64,000 nt of DNA from Cyanobium sp. CH-040. GTDB lineage: Bacteria > Cyanobacteriota > Cyanobacteriia > PCC-6307 > Cyanobiaceae. Each line of letters opens with the position of its first letter. Within the stretch, counting starts at the first letter, position 1. The stretch is taken from NCBI RefSeq assembly GCF_024346135.1, contig NZ_JAGQCJ010000006.1, positions 1 to 64,000 on the forward strand, read 5' to 3'. Under the pieces are notes generated by a model that saw nothing but the letters and a program-made list of their open reading frames with translations, made no database searches and was not told the DNA's origin. This document shows, piece by piece, positions 17,190-24,930 of this stretch. The position numbers were made by a program, and so were the translations under genes.

Positions 17190-18061
17190 GCCGCCTTCCT
17201 CCGAGCGGTGCTTGCCTTTTTGGCAGCAGGCTTGGGTGAGGTCTTAGGTGCAGCCTTCGCCGCGGGCATGGCTGCAGGCTTGGTTGCATCTTTTGGCGCT
17301 GGCTTGGAGGCCGCTGTTGCTGAGGGCTTGGGTTTCACCGCTTTGGCCTTTGCAGCCTTCGAAATCCGAGTAGCGGGGCTCAGCAGGAAGCCTGCCAGCA
17401 GAGCCGGATCGTCGTCCTCCAACACCCCCTGCACCTGCGGTGACACCAGCGGGCGTTGCACGCAGCCCAGCGTTCCGCCCTTGCCCGCCTTGCCGGCCAG
17501 CAAACCGGCATCCCGCAGCATCTGCAGCAGCGCTGATCGCACCTTCTGCTGGGACGAGGGTGCCAGGGCTGCCAGTTCGGGGTGGGCGCGCTCGCAGGCC
17601 TCATAGAAAGCCGCCATGTCCGAACGGCGCAGCATCGGATCCAGGCCGCTGAGCTTTTCCAGCAACACCTGTCTGGTCAGGTCCGCCGCGATCTGAATGC
17701 GCTTGAGGACAGCCAGCCAGGCCATGGCGCTGCGATCATCGCTGGTTCCCCGGGCCAGCAGTTCCAGCTGGCGGGTGGTGAGCCGCTGCAGTCGTTGGCG
17801 CAGTTCAGACTCAAGTCGCTTGCCCGTGCTGGCCGAGCGGACCTGCAGAGCGTTGCGCTCCAGCACCGCTGCCTTGGTGCGAGCCCAGTCGCCTTGCTCC
17901 TCCAGGTGGATGCCCGCGATCACGGCAGCCAACTCAGGCCGCAGGCCTGCCGCCGTGAAACTGAGGCAGTAGCGGGGAGCTTTCTCGGCTGGACGGGCCA
18001 AGACGATCAGCAAGCGGCTCCTGGCTGATCTTGGCACTGGGGTGGTGGCCGTGAAAGCCAA
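17186..18061 (-). CDS. brxA: BREX type 1 protein BrxA (DUF1819) with a basic Ala/Lys/Pro tail
   Basis: First gene of the BREX operon, 291 residues from a TTG start. Residues about 31-228 fit BrxA (LSFTAAGL near the start; QVRSASTGKRLESELRQRL; DDDPALLAGFLL at the end of the family region). BrxA is a small DNA-binding protein dispensable or needed depending on the system. Residues 232-291 are an extra tail of Ala, Lys, Pro, Ser and Thr repeats with almost no acidic residues, like histone-H1-type tails. The length exceeds the usual roughly 200 residues because of this tail. Regulation probably comes from the region upstream of 18061. Confidence 0.88.
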   Translation of the reverse strand: MAFTATTPVPRSARSRLLIVLARPAEKAPRYCLSFTAAGLRPELAAVIAGIHLEEQGDWARTKAAVLERNALQVRSASTGKRLESELRQRLQRLTTRQLELLARGTSDDRSAMAWLAVLKRIQIAADLTRQVLLEKLSGLDPMLRRSDMAAFYEACERAHPELAALAPSSQQKVRSALLQMLRDAGLLAGKAGKGGTLGCVQRPLVSPQVQGVLEDDDPALLAGFLLSPATRISKAAKAKAVKPKPSATAASKPAPKDATKPAAMPAAKAAPKTSPKPAAKKASTARRKAA

Positions 18062-18433
18062 AACGCTTGTTGCTGAGCCGGTTTGATGCCAGAAAAGCTA
18101 TGGCCTGTGTCGGCCCTGGGCGCCAGCCCACCTGCGAAGAAGCACGTCAATGGAATTTCCGCATGGTTCCGGTCACGATCTGCGGCGCCCCGGCTCTGCG
18201 GAAGCAGGGCCAACCTGGCCTTCAGCAAGCAGAGATCCCGCAGACCCTGCATGCAGGCAATGAGTTTGTTCAGCCGGAGGACCATCCACCTCCTCGGGAC
18301 CGATGTCGCCAAGTCAATCTCAGGCAGCAGTGGTCGCCGCTCCGATCACGATGCCCGTCGATGGCGCAGAACTCCCCCCTGGCTCGCGTGAGGATGGGGC
18401 CATGAACCCGCGGCCACGTGGTGTGACCCCTCG
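18062..18433. other. divergent intergenic region brxA / cbpA
   Basis: 372 bases between the starts of the BREX operon (minus) and cbpA (plus). It must hold the promoter of the 16-kb BREX transcript. On the minus strand a TTGACG hexamer occurs near 18147-18152, but I see no matching TATAAT-like element at proper spacing, so no promoter is called. No BrxR-type regulator gene is present in this gap. I see no repeats or RNA gene here. Confidence 0.5.
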
Positions 18434-19348
18434 ATGAAGTTCAAGGACTACTACGAGAGCCTCGGCCTTGAGCGGGGCGCAAGCGAGGAGGAGATCAAGA
18501 AGGCCTACCGGCGCCTGGCCCGCCAGTACCACCCCGACATCTCCAAGGAGGAGGGAGCCGAGGCGCGCTTCAAGGAGATCAGCGAGGCCTATCAGACCCT
18601 CTCCGATCCGGAGAAGCGTCAGGCCTACGACGACCTCGGTCGCCACCGTCCCGGCGAGGAGTTCCGTCCGCCCCCGGAGTGGGACACCCGCTTCTGGCAA
18701 GGCCAGCCGCACCAGGAGGTGGACCTCTCCGATCTGTTCCAGCAGATGGGGTTCCGCTCCTCCCAGCGGCGAAGCGGCCCCAGTGGGGTGGACTTCCCCA
18801 TCCGCGGCCACGACATCGAGGCCGTCGCCCAGCTCAGTCTTGACGAGGTGTGCCGCGGCACCCAGGTGACCCTGGAGCGGCCGGGCGGCAATGTGCGCAT
18901 CCGCGTGCCCAAAGGAGTGGTCGATGGTGAGCGGCTGCGCATCCCCGGGCGCGGCGGTCCCGGCATCGGCGGCGGTCCGGCCGGGGATGTGTACCTCCAC
19001 ATCGAGCTGCTGCCCCACCCCTTGTTCCGCCCGGTCGGCCATGACCTTTATCTGGAGCTGCCGCTGGCCCCCTGGGAAGCAGTCCTGGGGGGCCAGATCG
19101 AGCTTCCAACCCTCGATGGCCGCGTTCAGGTGACCGTGAAGCCGGGTTCCCAGGCGGGCCAGAAACTGCGGCTGGCCGGCAAAGGCCTGCCGCGGCGGGG
19201 TGAGGGTGCGGGGGATCTCTACGCCGTGCTGCAGATCGTGGTTCCCAAGGAGATCAGCGAGCGTGAACAGGAGCTCTATCGTGAACTGGCGACAGCGTCC
19301 TCCTTCCAGCCCCGCGCGCAGTTCAGTGGAGGGTCGAGCCATGGCTGA
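18434..19348 (+). CDS. cbpA: DnaJ-type co-chaperone CbpA
   Basis: 304 residues. The N-terminal J domain (MKFKDYYESLGLERGASEEE, with the HPD motif in RQYHPDIS near residue 36) is followed by a Gly-poor linker, and from about residue 115 by the two DnaJ C-terminal substrate-binding domains. There is no Cys-rich zinc region, which makes it CbpA-type rather than DnaJ. It stimulates the ATPase of Hsp70 in the cytoplasm. The stop overlaps the start of the next gene, a CbpM-like modulator, which supports the CbpA assignment. It marks the return to core-genome DNA next to the BREX island. Confidence 0.9.
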   Translation: MKFKDYYESLGLERGASEEEIKKAYRRLARQYHPDISKEEGAEARFKEISEAYQTLSDPEKRQAYDDLGRHRPGEEFRPPPEWDTRFWQGQPHQEVDLSDLFQQMGFRSSQRRSGPSGVDFPIRGHDIEAVAQLSLDEVCRGTQVTLERPGGNVRIRVPKGVVDGERLRIPGRGGPGIGGGPAGDVYLHIELLPHPLFRPVGHDLYLELPLAPWEAVLGGQIELPTLDGRVQVTVKPGSQAGQKLRLAGKGLPRRGEGAGDLYAVLQIVVPKEISEREQELYRELATASSFQPRAQFSGGSSHG

Positions 19349-19649
19349 CGATCTCCTCACCCCCGCGGACGATGAGACGCCGGTGGAGACGGCAGAACTG
19401 CTCGCGGCCTCAGGACTGGCCCATGAGGAGCTGGTGGAGCTGGTGGAGTTCGGCGTCTTTGAAACCAGCCAGGGCGAGACAGGCTGGCGCTTCCACTCCC
19501 GCGTGGTCCACCAGGCGCGTCGCGTGGTGAAGCTGCGGGACGCCTTCGGGCTCAATCCACCCGGGATGGCCCTGGCCCTCACCTACCTGGAGAAGATCGA
19601 GGCACTGGAGCAGCGGTTACGGGAATTAGAGTGCCTGTTGCCCCGCTGA
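19341..19649 (+). CDS. cbpM: chaperone modulator CbpM-like protein
   Basis: 102 residues starting at the ATG at 19341, which overlaps the cbpA stop by 8 nt. The sequence has the MerR-like/CbpM pattern: ELLAASGLAHEELVELVEFG near residues 20-40, a WRF segment, then RRVVKLRDAFGLNPPGMALA and a C-terminal helix EKIEALEQRLRELE likely to form a coiled coil. CbpM binds the J domain of CbpA and inhibits it. Translational overlap suggests stoichiometric production of the pair. Confidence 0.82.
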   Translation: MADDLLTPADDETPVETAELLAASGLAHEELVELVEFGVFETSQGETGWRFHSRVVHQARRVVKLRDAFGLNPPGMALALTYLEKIEALEQRLRELECLLPR

Positions 19650-19668
19650 GGCCTGAACGGCCGCTGCC

Positions 19669-19890
19669 ATGGAGGCTTCCGATCTCCCCACCGCATCGCT
19701 GATCACCCGGCACCTGAGCGTGCGCACGGTGGGTGATCTCGCCCTCTACGAGCAGCATTCAGAGGTCATCCAGCGGCTCTGCGCCGCCCTGGGATTCAAG
19801 GAACCGGCCACCGCGATGGCCTGGGTGTTCGATCAACTGGAGCAGTCGCAGGATCTGCAGAAGGCGATCTTCGATCTGCTCAACGACTGA
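19669..19890 (+). CDS. small hypothetical protein downstream of cbpAM
   Basis: 73 residues, starting 19 nt after cbpM, on the same strand, with the same codon bias. The sequence is amphipathic and helical (TRHLSVRTVGDLALYEQHSE; AWVFDQLEQSQDLQKAIFDL), with no recognisable domain, signal peptide or membrane segment. Its position suggests it belongs to the cbpA-cbpM operon and may be a chaperone-related adaptor. No function is assigned. Confidence 0.6.
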   Translation: MEASDLPTASLITRHLSVRTVGDLALYEQHSEVIQRLCAALGFKEPATAMAWVFDQLEQSQDLQKAIFDLLND

Positions 19891-20231
19891 ACCCGGGCCG
19901 CTGCCGGTTCGCCCGCAGTGAAGTCTCACCAGGCTTCAACAGATCCCCGAATCGGCAACATCCGCCGCCATCGGCACTGGCTTTGGAGCTGCCTGCAGGA
20001 TCAAGCCCAGGCCAGCAGGCTGGAGCTGCTGTGACCAGCTGCCTTGTGCGCTGTCCACCACCTTGCGCATTGTGAAGGGACGTTTCAGAACTTTCTCTCA
20101 AGAAGAGCAGTGAGCCAATAAGCAACACGCGTGCCAATGCTAGAGAGAGGTGCTGAGATCTGCACCGGCGACGACAGCTTTGGATCACCGCCTGAGGAAT
20201 TGCCCAAGGCGACTCAACACGAGGAAGGCCG
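19891..20231 (+). other. intergenic region upstream of the racemase-like gene
   Basis: 341 bases with no convincing ORF. It is AT-richer than the surrounding genes toward its right end (about 20080-20160) and probably carries the promoter of the downstream exported racemase-like gene. A GAGGAAGG ribosome-binding sequence lies just before its ATG (20221-20228). I see no terminator with a T-run after the upstream gene. Confidence 0.4.
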
Positions 20232-21110
20232 ATGAAACCAAGCCCGCTTCCCCTCTGCTCTGCCGGTCTCGCCCCGCTCCTGGTGGCATTGACACTGTGG
20301 CCTCTGGCGCCATCTGTCGTTAGGGCTCAGTCCGTTGTGCAACCTGCAGCCAGTGCGCCAACGGCCGTGGCACCTGCGCCTGCGCCTGCCGCCGGCATGC
20401 AGACAATTGGTTTGATCGGAGGGATCACCTGGGTGTCATCGATTGAGTACTACAGAATGATGAACAAGCGCGTCCAGAAACGCTTTGGCGACAACAGCTC
20501 AGCACGTGTTCTGATGTATTCCATCGAGTTCGGCGAGTTTTCGCGAAATGAGCGACTAGCCGAAGCGGGTGATTGGACTGCGTTGCGATCAATCATGCTC
20601 GACGCCGCCAGCCGCCTCAAGCGTGGTGGCGCAGACTTCATCGTCATCGCCTCAAACACGATGAATTCCACTGCCGACCTGATCGAAAGTAGCGTTGGCA
20701 TTCCCGTGCTGCAGATTGCCGACACCACTGGCCAGGAAATCCGCCGGGCGGGGATCAAAAAAGTCGTGCTGCTCGGCACCAAGTTCACCATGGAGGCGCC
20801 GTTTTACCGTGATCACCTGAAGCGCAACTTTGGAATTGACGTGGTTACGCCGAATCTCGCTGATCGCGAATACATTAACAGGATAATCTTTGATGAATTA
20901 TCTGTGGAGAAATTCACTCCTGAGGCGAAAGCACGCTTCATCGAGATCTCAGAGCGGTTGGTCAAGGAGTCCGGAGCACAGGGTGTTGTTCTCGGTTGCA
21001 CGGAGATTCCTCTGCTGATCAATCAGAAGGATCTCTCCGTTCCGACCTTTGACACGATGGCGATCCATGCTGAGGCGGCTGTGGAGCGGGCATTGAGCCG
21101 CAAGCCCTGA
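20232..21110 (+). CDS. exported aspartate/glutamate racemase-family protein
   Basis: 292 residues. The N-terminus has a signal peptide: basic start, hydrophobic stretch (about 10-28) and a likely cleavage after VVRAQ, followed by an Ala/Pro-rich spacer to residue 55. The rest is the Asp/Glu racemase fold (QTIGLIGGITWVSSIEYYR). The second catalytic motif GCTEI keeps its Cys (C256), but the first motif is ASNTMN, with Ser141 in place of Cys and Asn in place of His. Some L-Asp/Glu racemases also lack one Cys, so activity is possible but altered. Export of such an enzyme is unusual; cytoplasmic forms are the norm. Confidence 0.8.
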   Translation: MKPSPLPLCSAGLAPLLVALTLWPLAPSVVRAQSVVQPAASAPTAVAPAPAPAAGMQTIGLIGGITWVSSIEYYRMMNKRVQKRFGDNSSARVLMYSIEFGEFSRNERLAEAGDWTALRSIMLDAASRLKRGGADFIVIASNTMNSTADLIESSVGIPVLQIADTTGQEIRRAGIKKVVLLGTKFTMEAPFYRDHLKRNFGIDVVTPNLADREYINRIIFDELSVEKFTPEAKARFIEISERLVKESGAQGVVLGCTEIPLLINQKDLSVPTFDTMAIHAEAAVERALSRKP

Positions 21111-21160
21111 GCCAGCTTCAGCAGCGTTCGTCGGCGCGCGGAGGTGACTCGCGCCTGCAC

Positions 21161-21907
21161 TCAGCGGCGCGTCAGCCAGCAGCTCACCCCGCCGTGGCTA
21201 CAGCACCCCAGCACGGGGCGGCTGGACCCGCCGCTTCCACCGCCGCCGCCACCAACCAGTTGCGGCGCGAAGCGCAGGTAGAAGGGGTGGCTTGCCGCCT
21301 CGGCCGCGCTCACCATCTGCGGCCAGAACACCGTCTGCCCGTCGGGGGTGAAGGCTGAGAGCTGACCGATCCGCTCCGCTCGCGGCTGGGCGTGCAGCGT
21401 GCAGCCGAAGGCCACCGGTGCCCCCCAGGGGAAGGCATCAGCCATCGGCAGCCAGTCGGCGGGAACCGTGTGCTCCTCCGGCAGGAAGCAGAACAGGACG
21501 TCATCGCTGCTCAGCGAGGTGTTGACCGTGCTGAAGGTGCCGAGCTGGTAGAGCGTGGGAAAGCCTGGGAAGTTCAGCCGGTTTCCCTGGAAGGGCTGAG
21601 CAGCGGTAGCGGTCGTCGTCATGCTTCCCGCCACCATGCAGGACAGGTAGTGCAGCCGGGGGCCACTGCCGCCTGGCGTGAGCACACCCCAGTCGCGCGC
21701 GTTGGTGAGCGAGGTGTGCGCAGGTAGGGATTGCTGTAGAGCGTGTTCGCCTGGTTCTGCATCCCGATCCCCAGGCCGCCCTGCAGGGTGGCGTTGGGAT
21801 AGCAGGCGTTGGCGAACAGATAGGGCCCGCTTTGGTCTGTACCCGCGGGCCGCTGGTTGCGGTAGCTGCGGGCGAGGAACAGCCAGGAACTGATGCATGT
21901 GAACGCC
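21161..21907 (-). pseudogene. frameshifted, 5'-truncated hypothetical protein
   Basis: Protein-like sequence on the minus strand is split over two frames. The upstream piece (about 21720-21905) reads SGPYLFANACYPNATLQGGL and ends near NPYLRT. The downstream piece (21161 to about 21720) begins at SLTNARDWGVLTPGGSG and continues to the stop with a Gly-rich stretch near the C-terminus. The switch lies around 21710-21725. No start codon is available in the upstream frame, and the sequence runs into the helicase scrap on the other strand, so the gene has also lost its 5' end. I do not recognise the family. Confidence 0.5.
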
Positions 21908-21909
21908 CC

Positions 21910-22068
21910 CAGCTGGAGGACAACCGTCAGTACTGGGGGCAGCGCTTGCTCACCATCGACAGCGATCTGGAGCGCGAACCCGAGCCCATCCGCCGCACCT
22001 TCGCGCTGCAGATCCACCGGGTGGAGCCGGCAGGTGCGATCCACCCCTGGCCTCAGGAGGTGGGTTGA
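21910..22068 (+). pseudogene. C-terminal remnant of a DISARM DrmD-like helicase
   Basis: The frame from about 21910 to TGA 22066-22068 encodes LEDNRQYWGQRLLTID, then DLEREPEPIRRTFALQIHRV and EPAGAIHPWPQ. This resembles the C-terminus of SNF2-type helicases in class 1 DISARM and related loci, which end in a charged helix (HLEADRRHW-like) followed by an H-x-x-EPVGLVYLWP-like motif. All helicase motifs are missing. The fragment starts exactly where the minus-strand pseudogene breaks off, so a deletion or rearrangement joined them. Family assignment is from memory of the motif and should be verified. Confidence 0.45.
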
Positions 22069-22454
22069 TGCAGGGGCTTCGCGATCGCCGGGAACGCCTT
22101 CAGGATGGCCCGATCCTCCGTGATCAGCGGCACTTCGAGCTGGAGCGCCGCGGAAACGAACTCACAGTCGTAGGCGCTGCAGTTGCTGATGCTCACCAGT
22201 TGCAGAACCTGCTCCGATGCCACGGCATGCTCATGCGCCGAAAGCAGAGACTCAGCTGTTTGCATCAGGGCCATGGCATCAGCCAGTTGCAGGAGATCTC
22301 GCCGAACGTGCTGCGCCAGAACATTGCGGAACTCGCTGCGCCAGAGCGGCGGCGTGGCCCATTGGCGATCCTGCCGGCGCAGCGCTTCTGCCAGCTCGGT
22401 GTGGGGGCAGGGGAGGAGCAGATAGGCCACCACGTTGGTGTCAACAACGATCAA
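22053..22454 (-). CDS. PIN-domain toxin (FitB/VapC-like)
   Basis: 133 residues, starting MIVVDTNVVAYLLLP (D5 of the PIN active site), with WRSEFRNVL (conserved Glu), AYDCEFVSAA (Asp) and LITEDRAIL (last acidic residue). Presumed Mg-dependent RNase toxin. It overlaps the stop of its antitoxin by 4 nt. Its 3' end overlaps the end of the helicase remnant on the opposite strand by 16 nt, so the toxin-antitoxin cassette sits right at a rearrangement border. Confidence 0.87.
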   Translation of the reverse strand: MIVVDTNVVAYLLLPCPHTELAEALRRQDRQWATPPLWRSEFRNVLAQHVRRDLLQLADAMALMQTAESLLSAHEHAVASEQVLQLVSISNCSAYDCEFVSAALQLEVPLITEDRAILKAFPAIAKPLHQPTS

Positions 22455-22696
22455 GGCCGCCCCTCATGCTTGAAGGCATCGATCTCCTCAGGATCAAAGA
22501 TGCGGGGGGCGAGGGTTTCGCGCAGGGCTCTGATCTCCGCCAGCTCTTCCTCAACGGATGGAGAAGGCGCCCCAAGGCCTGCCTCCAGGCAGACGATCGC
22601 TTCGTTGTTGAGGCTGCGGCGATGCCGCTTGGCGGCTGCGGCAAGCCGCGCGTGCAACGCGTCGGGCAGGTTCTTGAGGGTGAGGGTCTTGGCCAT
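22451..22696 (-). CDS. ribbon-helix-helix antitoxin (FitA-like)
   Basis: 81 residues. The N-terminus TLTLKNLPDALHARLAAAAK is a FitA/Arc-type ribbon-helix-helix, followed by RHRRSLNNEAIVCLEAGL, which completes the DNA-binding dimer fold. The C-terminal part (EEELAEIRALRETL...FDPEEIDAFKHEG) is the toxin-binding segment. It forms an operon with the downstream PIN toxin through a 4-nt overlap and probably autoregulates from the 22697-22850 interval. Confidence 0.85.
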   Translation of the reverse strand: MAKTLTLKNLPDALHARLAAAAKRHRRSLNNEAIVCLEAGLGAPSPSVEEELAEIRALRETLAPRIFDPEEIDAFKHEGRP

Positions 22697-22850
22697 GGCA
22701 TCCAGCTGATCAACGGCGGTGCCACCAGTATGGAACCGTTCTGGTTGCCTGGCCGTTCAGGAGGCGCGCTGATGGCCTACGGCATCCTGTTCAGCGGCGC
22801 CGAGCTGCGGCCCTGACGCTGCACCAAGCTGGAGATCACTGAGGTGTGTC

Positions 22851-23243
22851 ATGTCCACAACGACCCTGGAGCGGCCGGCCGTCGTGCTCTCCACCGCCAG
22901 ACGCGAAGCCGGGCAGCAGCGGCAGAGCGCGGATGCTGGGGGAGCCAGGGGGTTCAGCAGCGCCGGCGCCGGGGAGAAGCGCAAGAGCAAGGCGGGCAGC
23001 AAGCGCAGCCATGCCCTAAGCAAGGCCGACTGGGGCCCGCTGGGCAAGCACCCTGACCTCGATGCGATCGTCGCCCGCCAGCGGCTGCACCTGCCGCTCT
23101 CCGGCCGGCTCAGCGAGGCGCAGGTGAACCAGGCCTGGAAGCGCTGCGCCGGTGAGCACCACCCCGACCGCGGCGGCGAGCACAGCACCATGCAGCTGGT
23201 GAACGGGGCGCGGGATCTGCTGCTGGGCCGCTCCCTCAGCTGA
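22851..23243 (+). CDS. orphan J-domain-like protein
   Basis: 130 residues. The first 65 are low-complexity, rich in Ala, Gly, Ser, Lys and Arg. The C-terminal part resembles a J domain: LSEAQVNQAWKRCAGEHHPD (helix II plus the HPD tripeptide), then RGGEHSTMQLVNGARDLLLG (helix III). Helix I is weak. J domains recruit and stimulate Hsp70; here no substrate-binding domain is attached, so it may act as an adaptor through its basic N-terminal region. The stop is convergent with the EamA gene. Confidence 0.65.
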   Translation: MSTTTLERPAVVLSTARREAGQQRQSADAGGARGFSSAGAGEKRKSKAGSKRSHALSKADWGPLGKHPDLDAIVARQRLHLPLSGRLSEAQVNQAWKRCAGEHHPDRGGEHSTMQLVNGARDLLLGRSLS

Positions 23244-23269
23244 CCTCCGCCGCCGGAAGCGGCCCCGGA

Positions 23270-23698
23270 TCACGCCCAGGCCACCAGGGCGGCGCCCACC
23301 CCCATCAACACCACCCCGAGCCAGCCCTTGAGGTCCAGCTGCTCGCCCAGGAGCACCATCGCCAGCAGGGCGACCAGCACCACGCTGAGCTTGTCGATCG
23401 CCGCCACCCCCGCCACCGGCCCCAGCTGCAGCGCGCGGTTGTAGCAGGTCCAGGACACACCGGTCGCCAGGCCGGAGAGGGCCAGTGCGCCCAGGCTCAG
23501 GGGAGCCAGTTGCCGCAGCTCATCCCAGGCGAGCTGGCCGCTGGCCAGCAGCAGCAGGCCCAGCACCACGGCCACCGTCAGGGTGCGGAAGAGCGTGGCC
23601 AGCCCCGCATCGATCCCCTGCACACCCACCTTGATCAGCACCGCTGTGACTGCTGCAGACAACGCCGCAGCGGCGGCCCAGAGCTGCCAGGTCTGCAC
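23270..23698 (-). CDS. EamA/DMT-superfamily membrane protein, half-length
   Basis: About 142 residues from the GTG at 23696-23698. Five hydrophobic segments and the EamA pattern ([55 protein letters not shown]) identify a single drug/metabolite-transporter repeat. Full-length DMT proteins have two repeats; single-repeat members work as dimers. The open frame can start at 23794, but that extension is polar and Arg-rich, unlike the family. Substrate unknown. Confidence 0.75.
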   Translation of the reverse strand: MQTWQLWAAAAALSAAVTAVLIKVGVQGIDAGLATLFRTLTVAVVLGLLLLASGQLAWDELRQLAPLSLGALALSGLATGVSWTCYNRALQLGPVAGVAAIDKLSVVLVALLAMVLLGEQLDLKGWLGVVLMGVGAALVAWA

Positions 23699-23956
23699 GG
23701 CGCCTCGAACCAGGGGATTGGCCTCCCGAAGGTAGGAGCGCTTCCAGGCCGGCCGGAGCTGGGTTGCACGACTCCGTATGGCCTGGGGATCCAACGCGGC
23801 GTGGCGGCCCTGGCCTTGGCGGCCGTGGCGATGCTGATGCCCTCACCCCGAAGATCCCCGTGTCGCGAAAGCAGACCCTGAAAGCAAGCAATCGGGTTGC
23901 GATCCCGGGCCAACTGCCACAAGCGATCCGACCGGGAATCCTTATCTCTGACGAAA

Positions 23957-24028
23957 TGGGTCGCCTGAGATTCGAACTCAGGACCAATCGGTTAAAAGCC
24001 GAGTGCTCTACCGCTGAGCTAGCGACCC
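23957..24028 (-). tRNA. trnK: tRNA-Lys (anticodon TTT)
   Basis: The minus strand folds into a 72-nt tRNA: acceptor GGGTCGC pairing with GCGACCC plus discriminator A, a D-arm GCTCAGCGGTAGAGC, an anticodon loop CTTTTAA giving anticodon TTT (Lys), and a T-arm with GGTTCGAAT-like TTCGAAT. The 3' CCA is not encoded. No intron. The gene lies between the EamA gene and the carbonic-anhydrase-like gene. Confidence 0.95.
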
Positions 24029-24150
24029 GCGCCGATCAGGCACCGGGTGACCGTATCACCCGGAGGCGGCCGTCTCCAAACGCTCCCGGCCGGGTGCCGC
24101 ACCGGGGCGAGGACAATGGCCTGCCGTTCCGCCAGCCGCCCGCGCCAGCC

Positions 24151-24723
24151 ATGTCCCATGCTCCGTCCAGCGACGGTCACGCCGCCCCCTGGCCGGACCC
24201 GCAGGTGCACCCGGACGCCTGGGTGGCCGCGTCGGCGGTGCTGATCGGCGACGTGCGCCTGGCGGCTGGCGCCAGCCTCTGGCCCACGGCGGTGGCCCGC
24301 GGGGACGTGTGCCCGATCGTGATCGGCGAGGGCAGCAACGTGCAGGACGGGGCGGTGCTGCACGGCGATCCGGGCCAGCCGGTGCTGATCGGCGCCGACG
24401 TCACCATCGGCCACCGCGCCGTGGTGCACGGGGCCACCCTGGAGGACGGCTGCCTGATCGGCATCGGCGCCGTGGTGCTCAACGGGGTGACCGTGGGGGC
24501 CGGGGCGCTGGTGGCGGCCGGGGCGGTGGTGACCCGCGACGTGCCCCCCGCAGCCCTGGTGATGGGGGCCCCGGCCCAGGTGAAGCGGGAGCTCAGCGCC
24601 GAGGCCGTGGCGGGCCAGCGCGAGCACGCCCGCCGCTACCGCCAGCTGGCCATGGCCCATGCCGGCCGCAGCGCCGATCCGGGCTTCCCACCGGCCGGAT
24701 CGGCGGCGACGGCCCCGGCCTGA
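24151..24723 (+). CDS. gamma-carbonic-anhydrase-like left-handed beta-helix protein
   Basis: 190 residues with hexapeptide repeats ([50 protein letters not shown]) forming a trimeric left-handed beta-helix. The metal-site pattern of gamma carbonic anhydrases is present: [14 protein letters not shown] (His), and [10 protein letters not shown] (two His). Related proteins (PaaY, CaiE, YrdA) do not always have carbonic anhydrase activity. The ATG at 24151 is used; upstream frame sequence runs antisense to the tRNA and is not coding. Confidence 0.85.
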   Translation: MSHAPSSDGHAAPWPDPQVHPDAWVAASAVLIGDVRLAAGASLWPTAVARGDVCPIVIGEGSNVQDGAVLHGDPGQPVLIGADVTIGHRAVVHGATLEDGCLIGIGAVVLNGVTVGAGALVAAGAVVTRDVPPAALVMGAPAQVKRELSAEAVAGQREHARRYRQLAMAHAGRSADPGFPPAGSAATAPA

Positions 24724-24800
24724 TTGCCAAACACTGCGAAGCGCACCGCCCGGTGGGCTGCTGTCCGTAGGATCGCGCCACCTTTTCTCCCGCGCTCCCC

Positions 24801-24923
24801 ATGGACCTTCGGCTGGTGCTGGTTGCCGCTCCGATCGTTCTGGCCGCCGGCTGGGCCGTGTTCCACATCGGCCGGGCCGCCGTGGGCCAGGTGCAGCTGA
24901 TGATCAAGCGGGCCCGCGCCTGA
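24801..24923 (+). CDS. psbY: photosystem II protein PsbY
   Basis: A 40-codon gene. The peptide starts [20 protein letters not shown] and continues [18 protein letters not shown]: one transmembrane helix then a short basic tail. The D-x-R-x-x-x-V-x-x-P start and the WAxFNIGxAAxxQ-like motif are typical of PsbY, a peripheral single-span subunit of photosystem II in the thylakoid membrane. It lies 7 nt before trmFO and 77 nt after the carbonic-anhydrase-like gene. It is direct evidence that the organism is a cyanobacterium. Confidence 0.88.
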   Translation: MDLRLVLVAAPIVLAAGWAVFHIGRAAVGQVQLMIKRARA

Positions 24924-24930
24924 CGCTCCC

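Noticed and set aside
21910-22068. Functional DISARM system
   Set aside because: Only about 50 C-terminal codons of a helicase-like protein remain; no drmA, drmB, drmC or methylase genes are nearby.
22771-22815. 14-codon ORF (MAYGILFSGAELRP) with a good AGGAGG site upstream
   Set aside because: Too short to support as a gene; no conservation evidence. It could be a leader or a gene remnant.
23764-24150. N-terminal extension of the carbonic-anhydrase-like protein
   Set aside because: The open frame continues upstream through the tRNA-Lys gene on the other strand and is not protein-like; the ATG at 24151 fits the family start.
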